Assembly (NCBI GenBank): GCA_963725415.1
Contig: CAVRZY010000301.1
Coordinates: 1-7,948, forward strand
Direction: 5' to 3'
DNA: 7,948 nucleotides
DNA from: CAVRZY01 sp963725415
Lineage (GTDB): Bacteria; Acidobacteriota; Terriglobia; Bryobacterales; Bryobacteraceae
A program made the translations under genes and the position numbers. The notes beneath the pieces were generated by a model that saw only the letters and a program-made list of their open reading frames with translations, was not told the DNA's origin and did no database searches. Shown in pieces: positions 1 to 7,276 of this stretch. The number at the start of each line of letters is the position of its first letter. The stretch's first letter is position 1.

Positions 1-9
1 GGTTTCCAC

Positions 10-61
10 CCGGCGTTCAGACGCACGCCGGGCCGAAGCCCGGCGGCAGGCTCAAAGCCTG
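10..61. repeat. Cluster of overlapping GC-rich palindromes (REP-like or terminator-like)
   Basis: Three inverted repeats lie within 52 bases. Bases 10-16 (CCGGCGT) pair with 25-31 (ACGCCGG). Bases 26-33 (CGCCGGGC) pair perfectly with 38-45 around a CGAA tetraloop. Bases 47-52 (CAGGCT) pair with 56-61 around a CAA loop. The first and second hairpins share bases 26-31, so they are mutually exclusive. No T-run follows, so a classical intrinsic terminator is unlikely. Short hairpins of the CAGGCT...AGCCTG kind recur between genes in acidobacterial genomes as I remember them, which would make this a REP-like element; that link is from memory and untested. Confidence 0.6.
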
Positions 62-288
62 ACCCCACAGAGAAGAAGCACAAAGTAAACAGTATTGGAT
101 TTAGACCCGCGTTCCCACGGAGAGTCACCTGACGCGCCGTTTATTTGGAAGCACGCTGCGGCAGATCGCTGCGCTGCCCTTGCCCAGGTGGTCAGATGTA
201 CAATCGATGGTGGTCAGGAAGCCAAAACGGAAATCCTGGTTCAAGCGACCCAATTCGTAGGAGATTCTGGTTGAAGAGGCCAGGGGAT
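62..288 (+). other. Leader region upstream of the kinase gene
   Basis: This stretch has no gene I can support. The kinase frame is open back to about 145, but the added residues (rich in R, W, C, G and S) resemble no kinase N-terminus. I therefore treat it as untranslated leader. No sigma70-type promoter with both boxes at good spacing is visible. Confidence 0.5.
273..279 (+). promoter_or_regulatory. Ribosome binding site of the kinase gene
   Basis: GAAGAGG lies 9 bases before the ATG at 289. A second purine run (AGGGG, 282-286) is too close to that ATG. The site supports 289 as the start over the upstream in-frame codon at 145. Confidence 0.5.
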
Positions 289-2922
289 ATGATTGGCCAG
301 ACAGTCGCCCACTATCAGATCCTGGAAAAGCTGGGCCAGGGCGGTATGGGTGTGGTCTATAAGGCCCGCGACACGCACCTGGACCGCTTGGTCGCTTTGA
401 AGGTCCTGCCTCCGGAACGGGTCGCCGATGCCGAGCGCCGGCGCCGCTTTGTGCAGGAGGCCAAGGCCGCCTCGGCGCTCAATCATCCGAACATCATCAC
501 CATCTACGACATCGACCAGGTGGGCCCAGAGGGCGCCCCCGTGCACTTCATCGCCATGGAATACGTGGCGGGCAAGGCGCTCAACGAGCTCATCCCGCGC
601 AAGGGACTGCGCCCGATTGATGCCCTCGAGTACGCGGTCCAGATTGCCGGCGCGCTGGCCAAGGCACACGCCGCCGGCATCATCCACCGCGACCTGAAGC
701 CCTCGAACATCATGGTCGGCGAGGACGGCCAGGTGAAGGTTCTCGACTTCGGTCTGGCGAAACTCACTGAGGCTGGCGGTCTCGCTGAAGACGATCCCAC
801 GCGCACGCTGAAGGCCGAGACGGCGGAAGGCACCATCCTGGGCACGGTGGCGTATATGTCTCCCGAGCAGGCGGAAGGCAAGAAGATCGACGCCCGCTCG
901 GACATGTTCTCCTTCGGCGCGGTGCTGTACGAAATGGTGACTGGCCGGCGGGCGTTCCAGGGGGACTCGACGGCCTCCACGCTGGCGGCGGTGATCAAGG
1001 AAGACCCCAAGCCGCCCTGCGAGGTCTCGCCCCGTGTGCCGCGGGATCTGGAGAAAGTCATCCTGCGATGCCTGCGAAAAGACCCGGAGTGGCGCTGGCA
1101 GACCATGGCAGACCTGCGGGTGGCATTGCGCGAGCTGCACGGAGAGATCGGCTCGCGGCTGGCTGAGGCAACGGTCGCGCCCGGCAAAGGAAGGCGCCGC
1201 TGGCGCCTGGCGGCTCTCCTGGCGCTGCCGTTGGTGATCGCAGGAGGCTGGCTGCTTTGGAAGCGCGGGGGCCGCGAGCTTCCACCGCCGCGCGTGGTGC
1301 AACTGACTTCTTACCCGGGCTCCGAGCTGTACCCTTGCTTTTCTCCGGACGGCAACCAGGTGGCTTTCACCTGGGACGGCGAAAAAGGCGACAACTTGGA
1401 CATCTACGTGAAACTGGTGGGCGAGACGAACGCCTTGCGGCTCACTACCGACCCGGCCCGAGACGAATATCCGGCCTGGTCTCCGGACGGGAAGCGGATC
1501 GCCTTCCAACGGTCTGCGCCAGGCCGCGCCACCGGCATCTACCTCGTCTCTGCCTTGGGTGGGGCCGAGCAGAAGCTGACGGACTTTCAGGCCAGGGGCC
1601 AGATGTCCTGGTCGCCGGATGGGAACTGGCTGGCCGTCGCCCGAGATCCTTCATCTCCTGGCGGCACCGTTGAGTCCGCTGGAATCTTCCTGGTACCGGT
1701 CGAAGAGGGCGAGCCGCGCCGGATCTCGAACCCGAAGGCCCCTGGGTACGACATTCATCCCAGCATCTCTCCGGATGGGCGCCTGCTGGCGTACGCTGCC
1801 TGCGGTGCGACTTACTCCTGCGACGTGTACGTCCAGCAACTGGGCTCCGGCTATGCCCCTCAGGGCAGTCCGCGCCGGATCACGCAGCAGGGCCTCTCGG
1901 TTGCTGGTCTCGCCTGGAGCCGCGACGATGAGTCGCTCGTCTACAGCGGTTCACTGACTGCGGGCGCGCTCGGATATCTGTGGCGAGTGGGAATCCAAGG
2001 CCACCAACCGCCAGAGCGGCTCGATTTGGCGGGTTTCTATGCCTCCTATCCCTCGATCGCTCCAGCGGGCAGCCGGCTCGCCTTTTCCAGGGGCCTGCGA
2101 AACTACGACATCTGGCGCTACCAGCTCGGCGGGGATCCGGAACCTTTTATCGTGTCGTCGCTCGACGAAGGGAACCCGCAATTCTCACCGGATGGAAGCA
2201 GAATCGCCTTTAGTTCCAGCCGCTCCGGCGAGATATTCGAGATCTGGGCGGCGAACGCGGATGGCTCCAATCCCGTTCAATTGACGAACCGGCTGGGACG
2301 CTACCAGGGAACGCCGCGGTGGTCTCCCGACGGCCGCTGGATCGCCTTTGATTCTCAAGGGCAGGACGGGCACTGGGACATCTACGTCATCGACGCGAGC
2401 GGTGGACGACCGCGGCGTGTGACCTCGGAACCCTCCGATGAGAAGATTCCGAGTTGGTCCCGGGACGGCAAGTGGATTTATTTTGGCTCGAATCGTACGG
2501 GCAGGGATGAGATCTGGCGCGTCGCTTCTGGTGGAGGGCAGGCCGAGCAAGTCACGCAGAACGGCGGGTTTGTTGCCTTCGAATCCGCCGACGGCAAAAC
2601 CCTGTTCTACATGAAGGACAATTCTGCTCCTCTTTTCGCCAAGCCATTAGGTGGTGGCCCGGAGCGACAAGTACTGGATTTCGTCGCCTACCGAGCCTTC
2701 TTTGTGGTCGAGGACGGCCTGTATTACATCGGCCGAGCGGGCAACGACCGGCAGTATCCTCTCCAGTTCTTCCAGTTCTCTACCGGCACGAGCCGCCTGC
2801 TCACCAAGATTGAAGGTATGCTAGGCCTTGGCTTGACCGTCTCTCCGGATCGCAAGACGTTCCTGTTCGTTAAGAGCGTGACCTCCGGCTCAGACCTGAT
2901 GCTCATCGAAAACTCCCGATAA
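289..2922 (+). CDS. Membrane Ser/Thr protein kinase with C-terminal TolB/PD40-type beta-propeller
   Basis: A protein of 877 residues in three parts. Residues about 9-285 are a Hanks-type (PknB-like) kinase: glycine loop GQGGMG (16-21), ATP lysine K38 in VALKVL, helix-C glutamate in FVQEAK, catalytic HRDLKPSN with D135, DFG aspartate D153, and MSPEQ in place of APE. All key catalytic residues are present, so it should be active. Residues about 306-324 are one hydrophobic membrane span followed by WKRGG. The rest carries about eleven SPDG-like motifs (SPDG, SRDG, APAG, SPDR), the signature of TolB/WD40-like PD40 repeats that fold into a propeller. By topology the kinase faces the cytoplasm and the propeller the periplasm, suggesting a receptor; the ligand is unknown. 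This architecture is abundant in Acidobacteriota. Start 289 is chosen because MIGQTVAHYQI is the usual opening of the family; 145 would add 48 unrelated residues. Confidence 0.93.
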   Translation: MIGQTVAHYQILEKLGQGGMGVVYKARDTHLDRLVALKVLPPERVADAERRRRFVQEAKAASALNHPNIITIYDIDQVGPEGAPVHFIAMEYVAGKALNELIPRKGLRPIDALEYAVQIAGALAKAHAAGIIHRDLKPSNIMVGEDGQVKVLDFGLAKLTEAGGLAEDDPTRTLKAETAEGTILGTVAYMSPEQAEGKKIDARSDMFSFGAVLYEMVTGRRAFQGDSTASTLAAVIKEDPKPPCEVSPRVPRDLEKVILRCLRKDPEWRWQTMADLRVALRELHGEIGSRLAEATVAPGKGRRRWRLAALLALPLVIAGGWLLWKRGGRELPPPRVVQLTSYPGSELYPCFSPDGNQVAFTWDGEKGDNLDIYVKLVGETNALRLTTDPARDEYPAWSPDGKRIAFQRSAPGRATGIYLVSALGGAEQKLTDFQARGQMSWSPDGNWLAVARDPSSPGGTVESAGIFLVPVEEGEPRRISNPKAPGYDIHPSISPDGRLLAYAACGATYSCDVYVQQLGSGYAPQGSPRRITQQGLSVAGLAWSRDDESLVYSGSLTAGALGYLWRVGIQGHQPPERLDLAGFYASYPSIAPAGSRLAFSRGLRNYDIWRYQLGGDPEPFIVSSLDEGNPQFSPDGSRIAFSSSRSGEIFEIWAANADGSNPVQLTNRLGRYQGTPRWSPDGRWIAFDSQGQDGHWDIYVIDASGGRPRRVTSEPSDEKIPSWSRDGKWIYFGSNRTGRDEIWRVASGGGQAEQVTQNGGFVAFESADGKTLFYMKDNSAPLFAKPLGGGPERQVLDFVAYRAFFVVEDGLYYIGRAGNDRQYPLQFFQFSTGTSRLLTKIEGMLGLGLTVSPDRKTFLFVKSVTSGSDLMLIENSR

Positions 2923-3120
2923 CATGTGCAAGACACTGGAGCGGTGATTGCGCCGGCTATAGGGCACATGCCGCGCCAGAAACTCGCGCATCTACAGCAC
3001 TCGCAGAAATTCGCGGAAGAGTGAGGTCACTGCTCCCGCTTCCGGAAGGCCACTACCGCCAGCGGTGGCAGTATAACTTCGATGAGAGAATGTAGTCTTG
3101 GTTGTTCAGGAGGTAGCACT
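2923..3120 (+). other. Intergenic region between the kinase and metallohydrolase genes
   Basis: No gene is supported here. It contains a 10-base palindrome CTTCCGGAAG (3039-3048), a short hairpin ACCGC/GCGGT (3055-3066), and a TATAAC hexamer (3072-3077) that could be a -10 box about 45 bases before the next start. No matching -35 box is seen at 17-base spacing, so a promoter here is only a suggestion. Confidence 0.35.
3108..3114 (+). promoter_or_regulatory. Strong Shine-Dalgarno site of the metallohydrolase gene
   Basis: AGGAGGT sits 6 bases before the ATG at 3121. It decides the start: the in-frame ATG at 3082 would run the signal peptide 13 residues further and has no comparable site. Confidence 0.85.
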
Positions 3121-4629
3121 ATGCGAGCTTCTACCATCCTCTTCCTCATCGTGAGTGCGACCTGGGCGGCGGAGCTGCGCATCCAGGTGACAGATGAAGC
3201 AGGACGTTCCATCTGGACACGGCTGGAGGTGCGCGGCCCGGACGGCAAGATGCATCGACCTCCGTCTGCGCTGCGCGACGCCACGGCCAGCAATCGCCCC
3301 GGCGGGGAACCCTATTACCTGGGGAGCTTCGTGGTGGAGGGAACAGCCAGCCTAAGCGTGCCTCCCGGGCGCTACACGGTGATCGCCGAGCACGGCCTGG
3401 AGTACGAGCGCGTCGAGCGCATCGTCGAGGTGACTGACCGGCAGCCCGCCAGTCTGGCTGTGCGTCTGCGTCCCTGGATCCACATGCGCGAGCGGGGCTG
3501 GTGGTCGGGCGACATGCACCTGCACCGCCCGGTGGAAGACTCGCCCAAGCTGGCCCTGGCCGAGGACCTCAACGTCAGCGTCGTGTTCACCATGTGGAAC
3601 AAGCGCAATTTGTGGGAGGGCAAGCAACTGCCCGCCGATCCGGTCCTCCGCGCCTCGCCGAACCACCTGGTGATGCTGATGAACGCCGAAGACGAACGGG
3701 GAGGCGGGGCGTGGCTGCTGCACGCCATTCCAAAACCTCTGCCGTTGGGTGTGGACGGCCGCTGGTTTCCGCCCGGCATCACCTTCGTCCGACAGGCTCG
3801 CGCCCAGCGCCCTCCCCAAGGGGTCCTTCCCTGGTTCGATTGCGAGAAACCGTTCTGGTGGGAGGTGCCGGTCCTGATGGCGCTCGCCACGCCGGATTCC
3901 CTGGGCGTCGTGCACAATCATTTCAACCTGTACGGCATCAACAACGCGGAGGCCTGGGGCCGGCCTCGGGATCAGAAGCAATTCCCATCTAGTCGCGAAG
4001 GGTTCGTCAACTACTCGCTGAGCTTGTACTACCGCTACTTGAACCTGGGATTCCGCCTGCCCCCCTCGGCTGGATCCGCCAGCGGCGTGCTGCCGAATCC
4101 GCCCGGCTACAACCGCATGTACGTCCACCTGAGCGGCCCACTTTCAATCGAGAAATGGTACGCCGCTTTGCGCGACGGCCCGAGTTTCGTGACCAACGGG
4201 CCGATGCTCTTCTTCTCGACCAGCAAGGCGGGCACCCGGCTCAGGGCCTTCATCGAGGCCCGCGGCCGGGAGCCGATTGACCGCATCGAGATCGTCGCCA
4301 ACGGCGAGGTCGTCCAACAGTTCGCCCCAAAACCCGGCAGCCTCAGTTTTAGGACCGAGTTCGCCTTCGACCCCAAGAACCATTCCTGGGTGGCCGCGCG
4401 GTGTTTTCTCAAACCCGGCTCGACCATTCGCCTGGCGCACTCCAGCCCCGTCTACCTCTCCGGCCGCTGGGACGCACGCGCCGACGCGCAATACTTCCTC
4501 GACTGGATTGACGAACTGATCGCCCAGACGACGACCGACCCCAAGCGGTTCGCCACTACCGCCGAGCGCGACCAGGTACTGGCACTTTATCGCGAAGCGC
4601 GGGCTGTCTACGAGGCCAAGGCGCGCTAG
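3121..4629 (+). CDS. Secreted CehA/McbA-like metallohydrolase (PHP-like fold)
   Basis: A protein of 502 residues. It starts with a signal peptide (MRASTILFLIVSATWA, likely cut before AEL), so it should be exported. Residues about 17-125 look like an Ig-like or carboxypeptidase-regulatory-like beta domain, including PPGRYTV. The enzyme part opens with GWWSGDMHLHRP, with D131, H133 and H135; this GD(x)H(x)H motif is the metal-binding signature of the CehA/McbA family, related to PHP hydrolases. A second histidine pair, VVHNHF (H265, H267), is probably also a metal ligand. A region with the motif YAALRDGPSFVTNGPM (about 347-362) is the usual C-terminal hallmark. CehA and McbA proper cleave carbaryl, but most relatives have no known substrate, so I assign no reaction beyond metal-dependent hydrolysis. 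The gene stands alone on its strand between the kinase and a tRNA gene 21 bases downstream. Confidence 0.82.
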   Translation: MRASTILFLIVSATWAAELRIQVTDEAGRSIWTRLEVRGPDGKMHRPPSALRDATASNRPGGEPYYLGSFVVEGTASLSVPPGRYTVIAEHGLEYERVERIVEVTDRQPASLAVRLRPWIHMRERGWWSGDMHLHRPVEDSPKLALAEDLNVSVVFTMWNKRNLWEGKQLPADPVLRASPNHLVMLMNAEDERGGGAWLLHAIPKPLPLGVDGRWFPPGITFVRQARAQRPPQGVLPWFDCEKPFWWEVPVLMALATPDSLGVVHNHFNLYGINNAEAWGRPRDQKQFPSSREGFVNYSLSLYYRYLNLGFRLPPSAGSASGVLPNPPGYNRMYVHLSGPLSIEKWYAALRDGPSFVTNGPMLFFSTSKAGTRLRAFIEARGREPIDRIEIVANGEVVQQFAPKPGSLSFRTEFAFDPKNHSWVAARCFLKPGSTIRLAHSSPVYLSGRWDARADAQYFLDWIDELIAQTTTDPKRFATTAERDQVLALYREARAVYEAKAR

Positions 4630-4650
4630 AATGTAAGAAGGCCACCCCAC

Positions 4651-4727
4651 GGGCGCGTAGCTCAGGTGGATAGAGTACCTGCCTTCTAAGCAGGTGGTCG
4701 CTGGTTCGAGTCCAGCCGCGCCTACCA
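4651..4727 (+). tRNA. tRNA-Arg (anticodon TCT)
   Basis: A complete cloverleaf can be drawn. The acceptor stem is 4651-4657 (GGGCGCG) with 4717-4723 (CGCGCCT; first pair G-U). The D stem is GCTC/GAGT. The anticodon stem is CCTGC/GCAGG (4678-4682 and 4690-4694) with loop CTTCTAA and anticodon TCT at 4685-4687. The T stem is GCTGG/CCAGC around TTCGAGT. The discriminator is A (4724) and the CCA end is encoded (4725-4727). It reads AGA and possibly AGG codons. It follows the metallohydrolase stop by 21 bases. No copy of its 3' end is seen later in the window, so there is no sign of an integration site. Confidence 0.95.
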
Positions 4728-4754
4728 TGTTTTTCAAGCAGGCCCGGAGGGTGA

Positions 4755-5159
4755 CTACTCTGGCACGTAGCCTTCCTTGGCCCGGACCTTGTAGTCTTTC
4801 AGCCCCTTCACTGCCAACTGGATGGTGCGCCAGGTCTCCTCGCCGGCCGGGGGCGGCTTGTAGGCCAGCAAGTAGGTATGCTTCAGGTCGTTCGAAATAT
4901 CCTGGAAAACCGCGGAGATCTCGGGGCTTTTGATGACCTTGTAAGACTGTCCCCCCGTCAGGCGCGCGATTTCCTGAAGTTCCTGGAGCAGTACCTGGCT
5001 TTTGAGCGCCGCTCCCTGCGCCACTGCGTACACCGGGATGCCCGCCTTCTTGACCCGCGCGATCGCCGCGCCCGCATTCAGGACGCTCTGGTTGTCCTGG
5101 CCGTCCGTGAAAGTCACAATCGCTTTCTTGCCGCTGCGGCGCGCCAGGCTCCGCGGCGG
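4755..5159 (-). pseudogene. C-terminal fragment of a VWFA-related acidobacterial-type protein
   Basis: Reading from the junction, 134 residues remain. The visible part contains KKAIVTFTDGQDNQS, in which TDG is the third metal-site motif of von Willebrand factor A domains. A helix-strand region follows (AGIPVYAVAQG) and then HTYLLAYKPPP and an ending VRAKEGYVPE. That ending matches the family I know as TIGR03436 (VWFA-related acidobacterial domain), whose members are usually about 300 residues and exported. The first half, including the DxSxS motif, is missing: upstream the frame meets a stop at 5166-5168, inside sequence that reads as SulP on the other strand. The gene converges on the tRNA with 27 bases between. 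It is probably a complete gene in its source genome, cut by an assembly junction; a real deletion is possible but less likely. Confidence 0.75.
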
Positions 5160-5923
5160 TCGCTTTTACTTCTGGAGCAAAGACACAGTTAACCGGCGTG
5201 GTGGGGGCGATAATGATCATTTTATTATTAGTTTTTGTACCTGGACTGCTGCAGGATTTGCCGAACACAGCCCTGGCAGCCGTGGTGATTGCCTCCGCGG
5301 TGGGCATGTTCGAAATGAACGATTTGCGCCGGCTGTACCACATCCAGCGCTGGGAATTCTGGCTGTCGATAACTTGCTTATTAGGAGTCGCCTTGCTTGG
5401 TCCGATCGAGGGATCCTGATTGCGATCGCAATTGCATTGGTAGAGTTCATTTGGGACGCCTGGCGACCACATTACGCGATCCTGGGGCGTGCTGAGGGCG
5501 TGAAAGGCTATCACGACATCACTCGTTATCCCCAAGCCCGGAGAGTTCCTGGGCTTAGTTTTATTTCGCTGGGATGCCCCCGTTCTTTGCCAATGCTGAA
5601 ATGTTCCATGAAATTGTCCTGCAAGCGATCGCCGAATTTCCTATGCCGGTTAACTGGCTGGCGGTTGCCGCCGCGCCGGGTTACCAGCATTGATATCACC
5701 TCGGTCGATATGCTCGATGAGTTAGATGACCAGCTGGAAAAGCAAACATCGAGGCTGGTCTTCGCAGAAATGAAGGATCCGGTCAAGGATAAATTGAAAC
5801 GCTTTGGGGGTTTATGAGAAGTTTGGTAAACACCTGTTCTTCAACACCATTGGAGAGACAGTTAAAGTATATCAAGAATTATATGATGTCGAATGGGAAG
5901 ATTGGGAAGACCGGAAACCGTAA
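5159..5923 (+). pseudogene. SulP-family anion permease, C-terminal part with STAS domain, frameshifted
   Basis: This reads as the last membrane segments and STAS domain of a SulP (SLC26-like) sulfate/bicarbonate transporter. It begins AVAFTSGAKTQLTGVVGA, followed by hydrophobic helices (MIILLLVFVPGLL, then PNTALAAVVIASAVGMF), a third around FWLSITCLLGVALLGPI, and a fourth after one frame change (IAIAIALVEFIWDAWRP). The STAS part includes VLFRWDAP, FANAEMFHEIV, VTSIDITSVDMLDELDD and RLVFAEMKDPVKDKLKRFG, ending in VEWEDWEDRKP. Frame changes are needed near 5411, 5552, 5586, 5680 and 5811. Four are one-base changes in G runs and one is in a T run. The N-terminal two thirds is absent and is replaced by the VWA gene on the other strand. 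Family identity is firm; the substrate is not determined. Confidence 0.85.
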
Positions 5924-5992
5924 GGCTTCCAGGTGTGCCTCTCTGACGACATTGGGGTCACTTTTACCAACTAACCGGACAGGCCAGCAGGC
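5924..5992. other. Convergent intergenic gap between SulP and the LamG protein
   Basis: This 69-base stretch lies between two converging genes. I see no strong hairpin with a T-run and no gene. Confidence 0.4.
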
Positions 5993-7250
5993 TTACTTGT
6001 ATGAATCCCCATTTAATCCGGTGAGGGTATTGCCATAGCTGGCCGAATCCGAGTAACTGGTAGAACCAGCCTCCTCATCGAAGTGCCACAATGCGCGGGT
6101 GTTGGTATCCGGAGTGAAGGGTTCGGATAAAACGGTATACGTGTTACCACTATAGCGCACGATATCGGAGAAACGCAGCTCTTCGATCCAACCGCAGTAT
6201 AGGTTACTGCCTCCATATTGACCGATATATAATCCAGAAGTCGAATTGGGTAGATTATCGATATCAAAACCCACCAGACTGTTTTTCAACCTGCCGTCCA
6301 GATAGATTGCTATCCGATCGTCACTTGTTGTATATTCATTATCGAAAATTGCAGCGAGGTGATGCGGCCAAATAGTCATATTTCCGCTGGTGGAAACGGA
6401 AATGTACGCCGCGGAGGCTCAAATGCGGAATACGGTAGGGTATCAGGTGGTTGCTGCTGAAGATGACATACAATCCATACTATCCTCCAAGACCAGGACC
6501 TGAGTGCTGTTTCCATTCAGGTCGGGGACATAGAAGATGGTTTCAATTGTGAAGTCACTCCCAATAACAGTGCCCAGGTCAAGTGATTGACTGTCGGATC
6601 CGGTAGCGTAATCATCGATCTCATCCAGAAACAATACTGAAACACCTAATGGCGGCATTAATTCGGTGGGTGTCGCGGTCGGCGTTAACGTTATCGTAGG
6701 CGTGGGAGTGATCGTAGGGGTATTCGTTGGTGTGCCCGTTTCAGTGCGGGTTGAGGTAATGGTACGAGTGGGTAATTGAGTGCGGGTCTCAGCGCGAGTT
6801 GGGGTTATCGTGCGAGTCGGAAGAGGTCGGTAATCGTAGGGGCGGCTGTGGCAGTACGCGTCAGAGTGACTGTATTGGTAGGGGTTGCCGGTGGCCAAGT
6901 CGTCGTGGTAGGGGTGAGTATGGTTGGTCGAGGTGTCTTTGTGATGGTAGCGGTACGAGTTGGCAAGGGTGTGCGGGTTTCTGTAACAGTACGGGTAGGG
7001 GTTACCGTTCGTGTTGATGTAACGGTTGGTTGGGGAATGGAGAAACTGTCCGACCCGGGATGGTTGTCCGGGTAGGTGTAACAGGACTGGCGGTCCTTGT
7101 CACTGTTGGTGTCCTGGTTGCAGTAGGTGTGCGGGTGGGAGTTCCGGTCTTCGTGGTCGTGGTAGGAGTGTAGGTCCAGGTAGCATTCGGATCATCGGTC
7201 GGTGAAGGGGTAGGGGTGGGATGTGGGATACAGTAATCTACATTAGTCTT
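5993..7250 (-). pseudogene. Surface protein with Thr/Pro-rich linker and C-terminal LamG-like domain, frameshifted
   Basis: From high to low coordinates the minus strand encodes VDYCIPHPTPTPSPTDD, then about 185 residues of Thr/Pro/Arg-rich repeats, then a concanavalin A/LamG-like domain. The domain opens LFLDEIDDYATGSDSQSLDL and SDFTIETIFYVPDL, continues WPHHLAAIFDNEY and IAIYLDGRL, then GLYIGQYGGS and WIEELRFSDIVRY, and ends ALWHFDEEAGSTSY before TAA at 5993. These match the usual pattern of LamG_3 domains, which bind glycans or act as adhesion modules in secreted proteins. Frame changes are needed near 7020, near 6830, and as an out-and-back pair between about 6475 and 6415. In-frame stops at 6443-6445 and 6419-6421 fall inside that last interval. 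The N-terminus is not identified: the frame opens after a TAG at 7251-7253 with no credible start. It may continue from the protein at 7277-7892 through another shift. Linkers of this kind are typical of Anaerolineae. Confidence 0.65.
6665..7222 (-). repeat. Degenerate Thr/Pro codon repeat encoding an extended linker
   Basis: About 560 bases of imperfect short repeats, read on the minus strand as units such as TPTRT, TPTPT and TATPT (for example TITPTPTITLTPTATPTE). On the plus strand this appears as GT-rich sequence with many GTACGGGT/GTGCGAGT-like units. Pro/Thr-rich spacers are extended, often glycosylated, and hold surface domains away from the cell. The repeat makes misassembly and length error likely here. 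Confidence 0.75.
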
Positions 7251-7276
7251 CTATACAATATATAATCGTTTGGAGT

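Noticed and set aside
145..288. 48-residue N-terminal extension of the kinase
   Set aside because: The extension has no resemblance to kinases and no good ribosome binding site, whereas the start at 289 has one and fits the family N-terminus.
241..1509. Long open frame (422 residues) on the minus strand inside the kinase gene
   Set aside because: It is antisense to a clear kinase domain, has low-complexity composition rich in R, H, A and G, and shows no recognisable domain. Such frames are common opposite GC-rich genes.
4144..5535. Open frame of 463 residues on the minus strand spanning the metallohydrolase end, the tRNA, the VWA fragment and SulP
   Set aside because: It runs through a tRNA gene and three better-supported genes in another frame or strand, and crosses the junction. 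It is a chance reading.
5002..5817. Plus-strand open frame of 271 residues from inside the VWA gene to the SulP end
   Set aside because: Its first part is antisense to the VWA fragment. Only scattered later pieces match SulP, because the frame is reached through indels; it is not a protein of its own.
6665..7222. GT-rich repeated units resembling a CRISPR or satellite array
   Set aside because: The units are irregular, without constant repeat length or unique spacers, and translate into a Thr/Pro-rich linker. This is a coding repeat.
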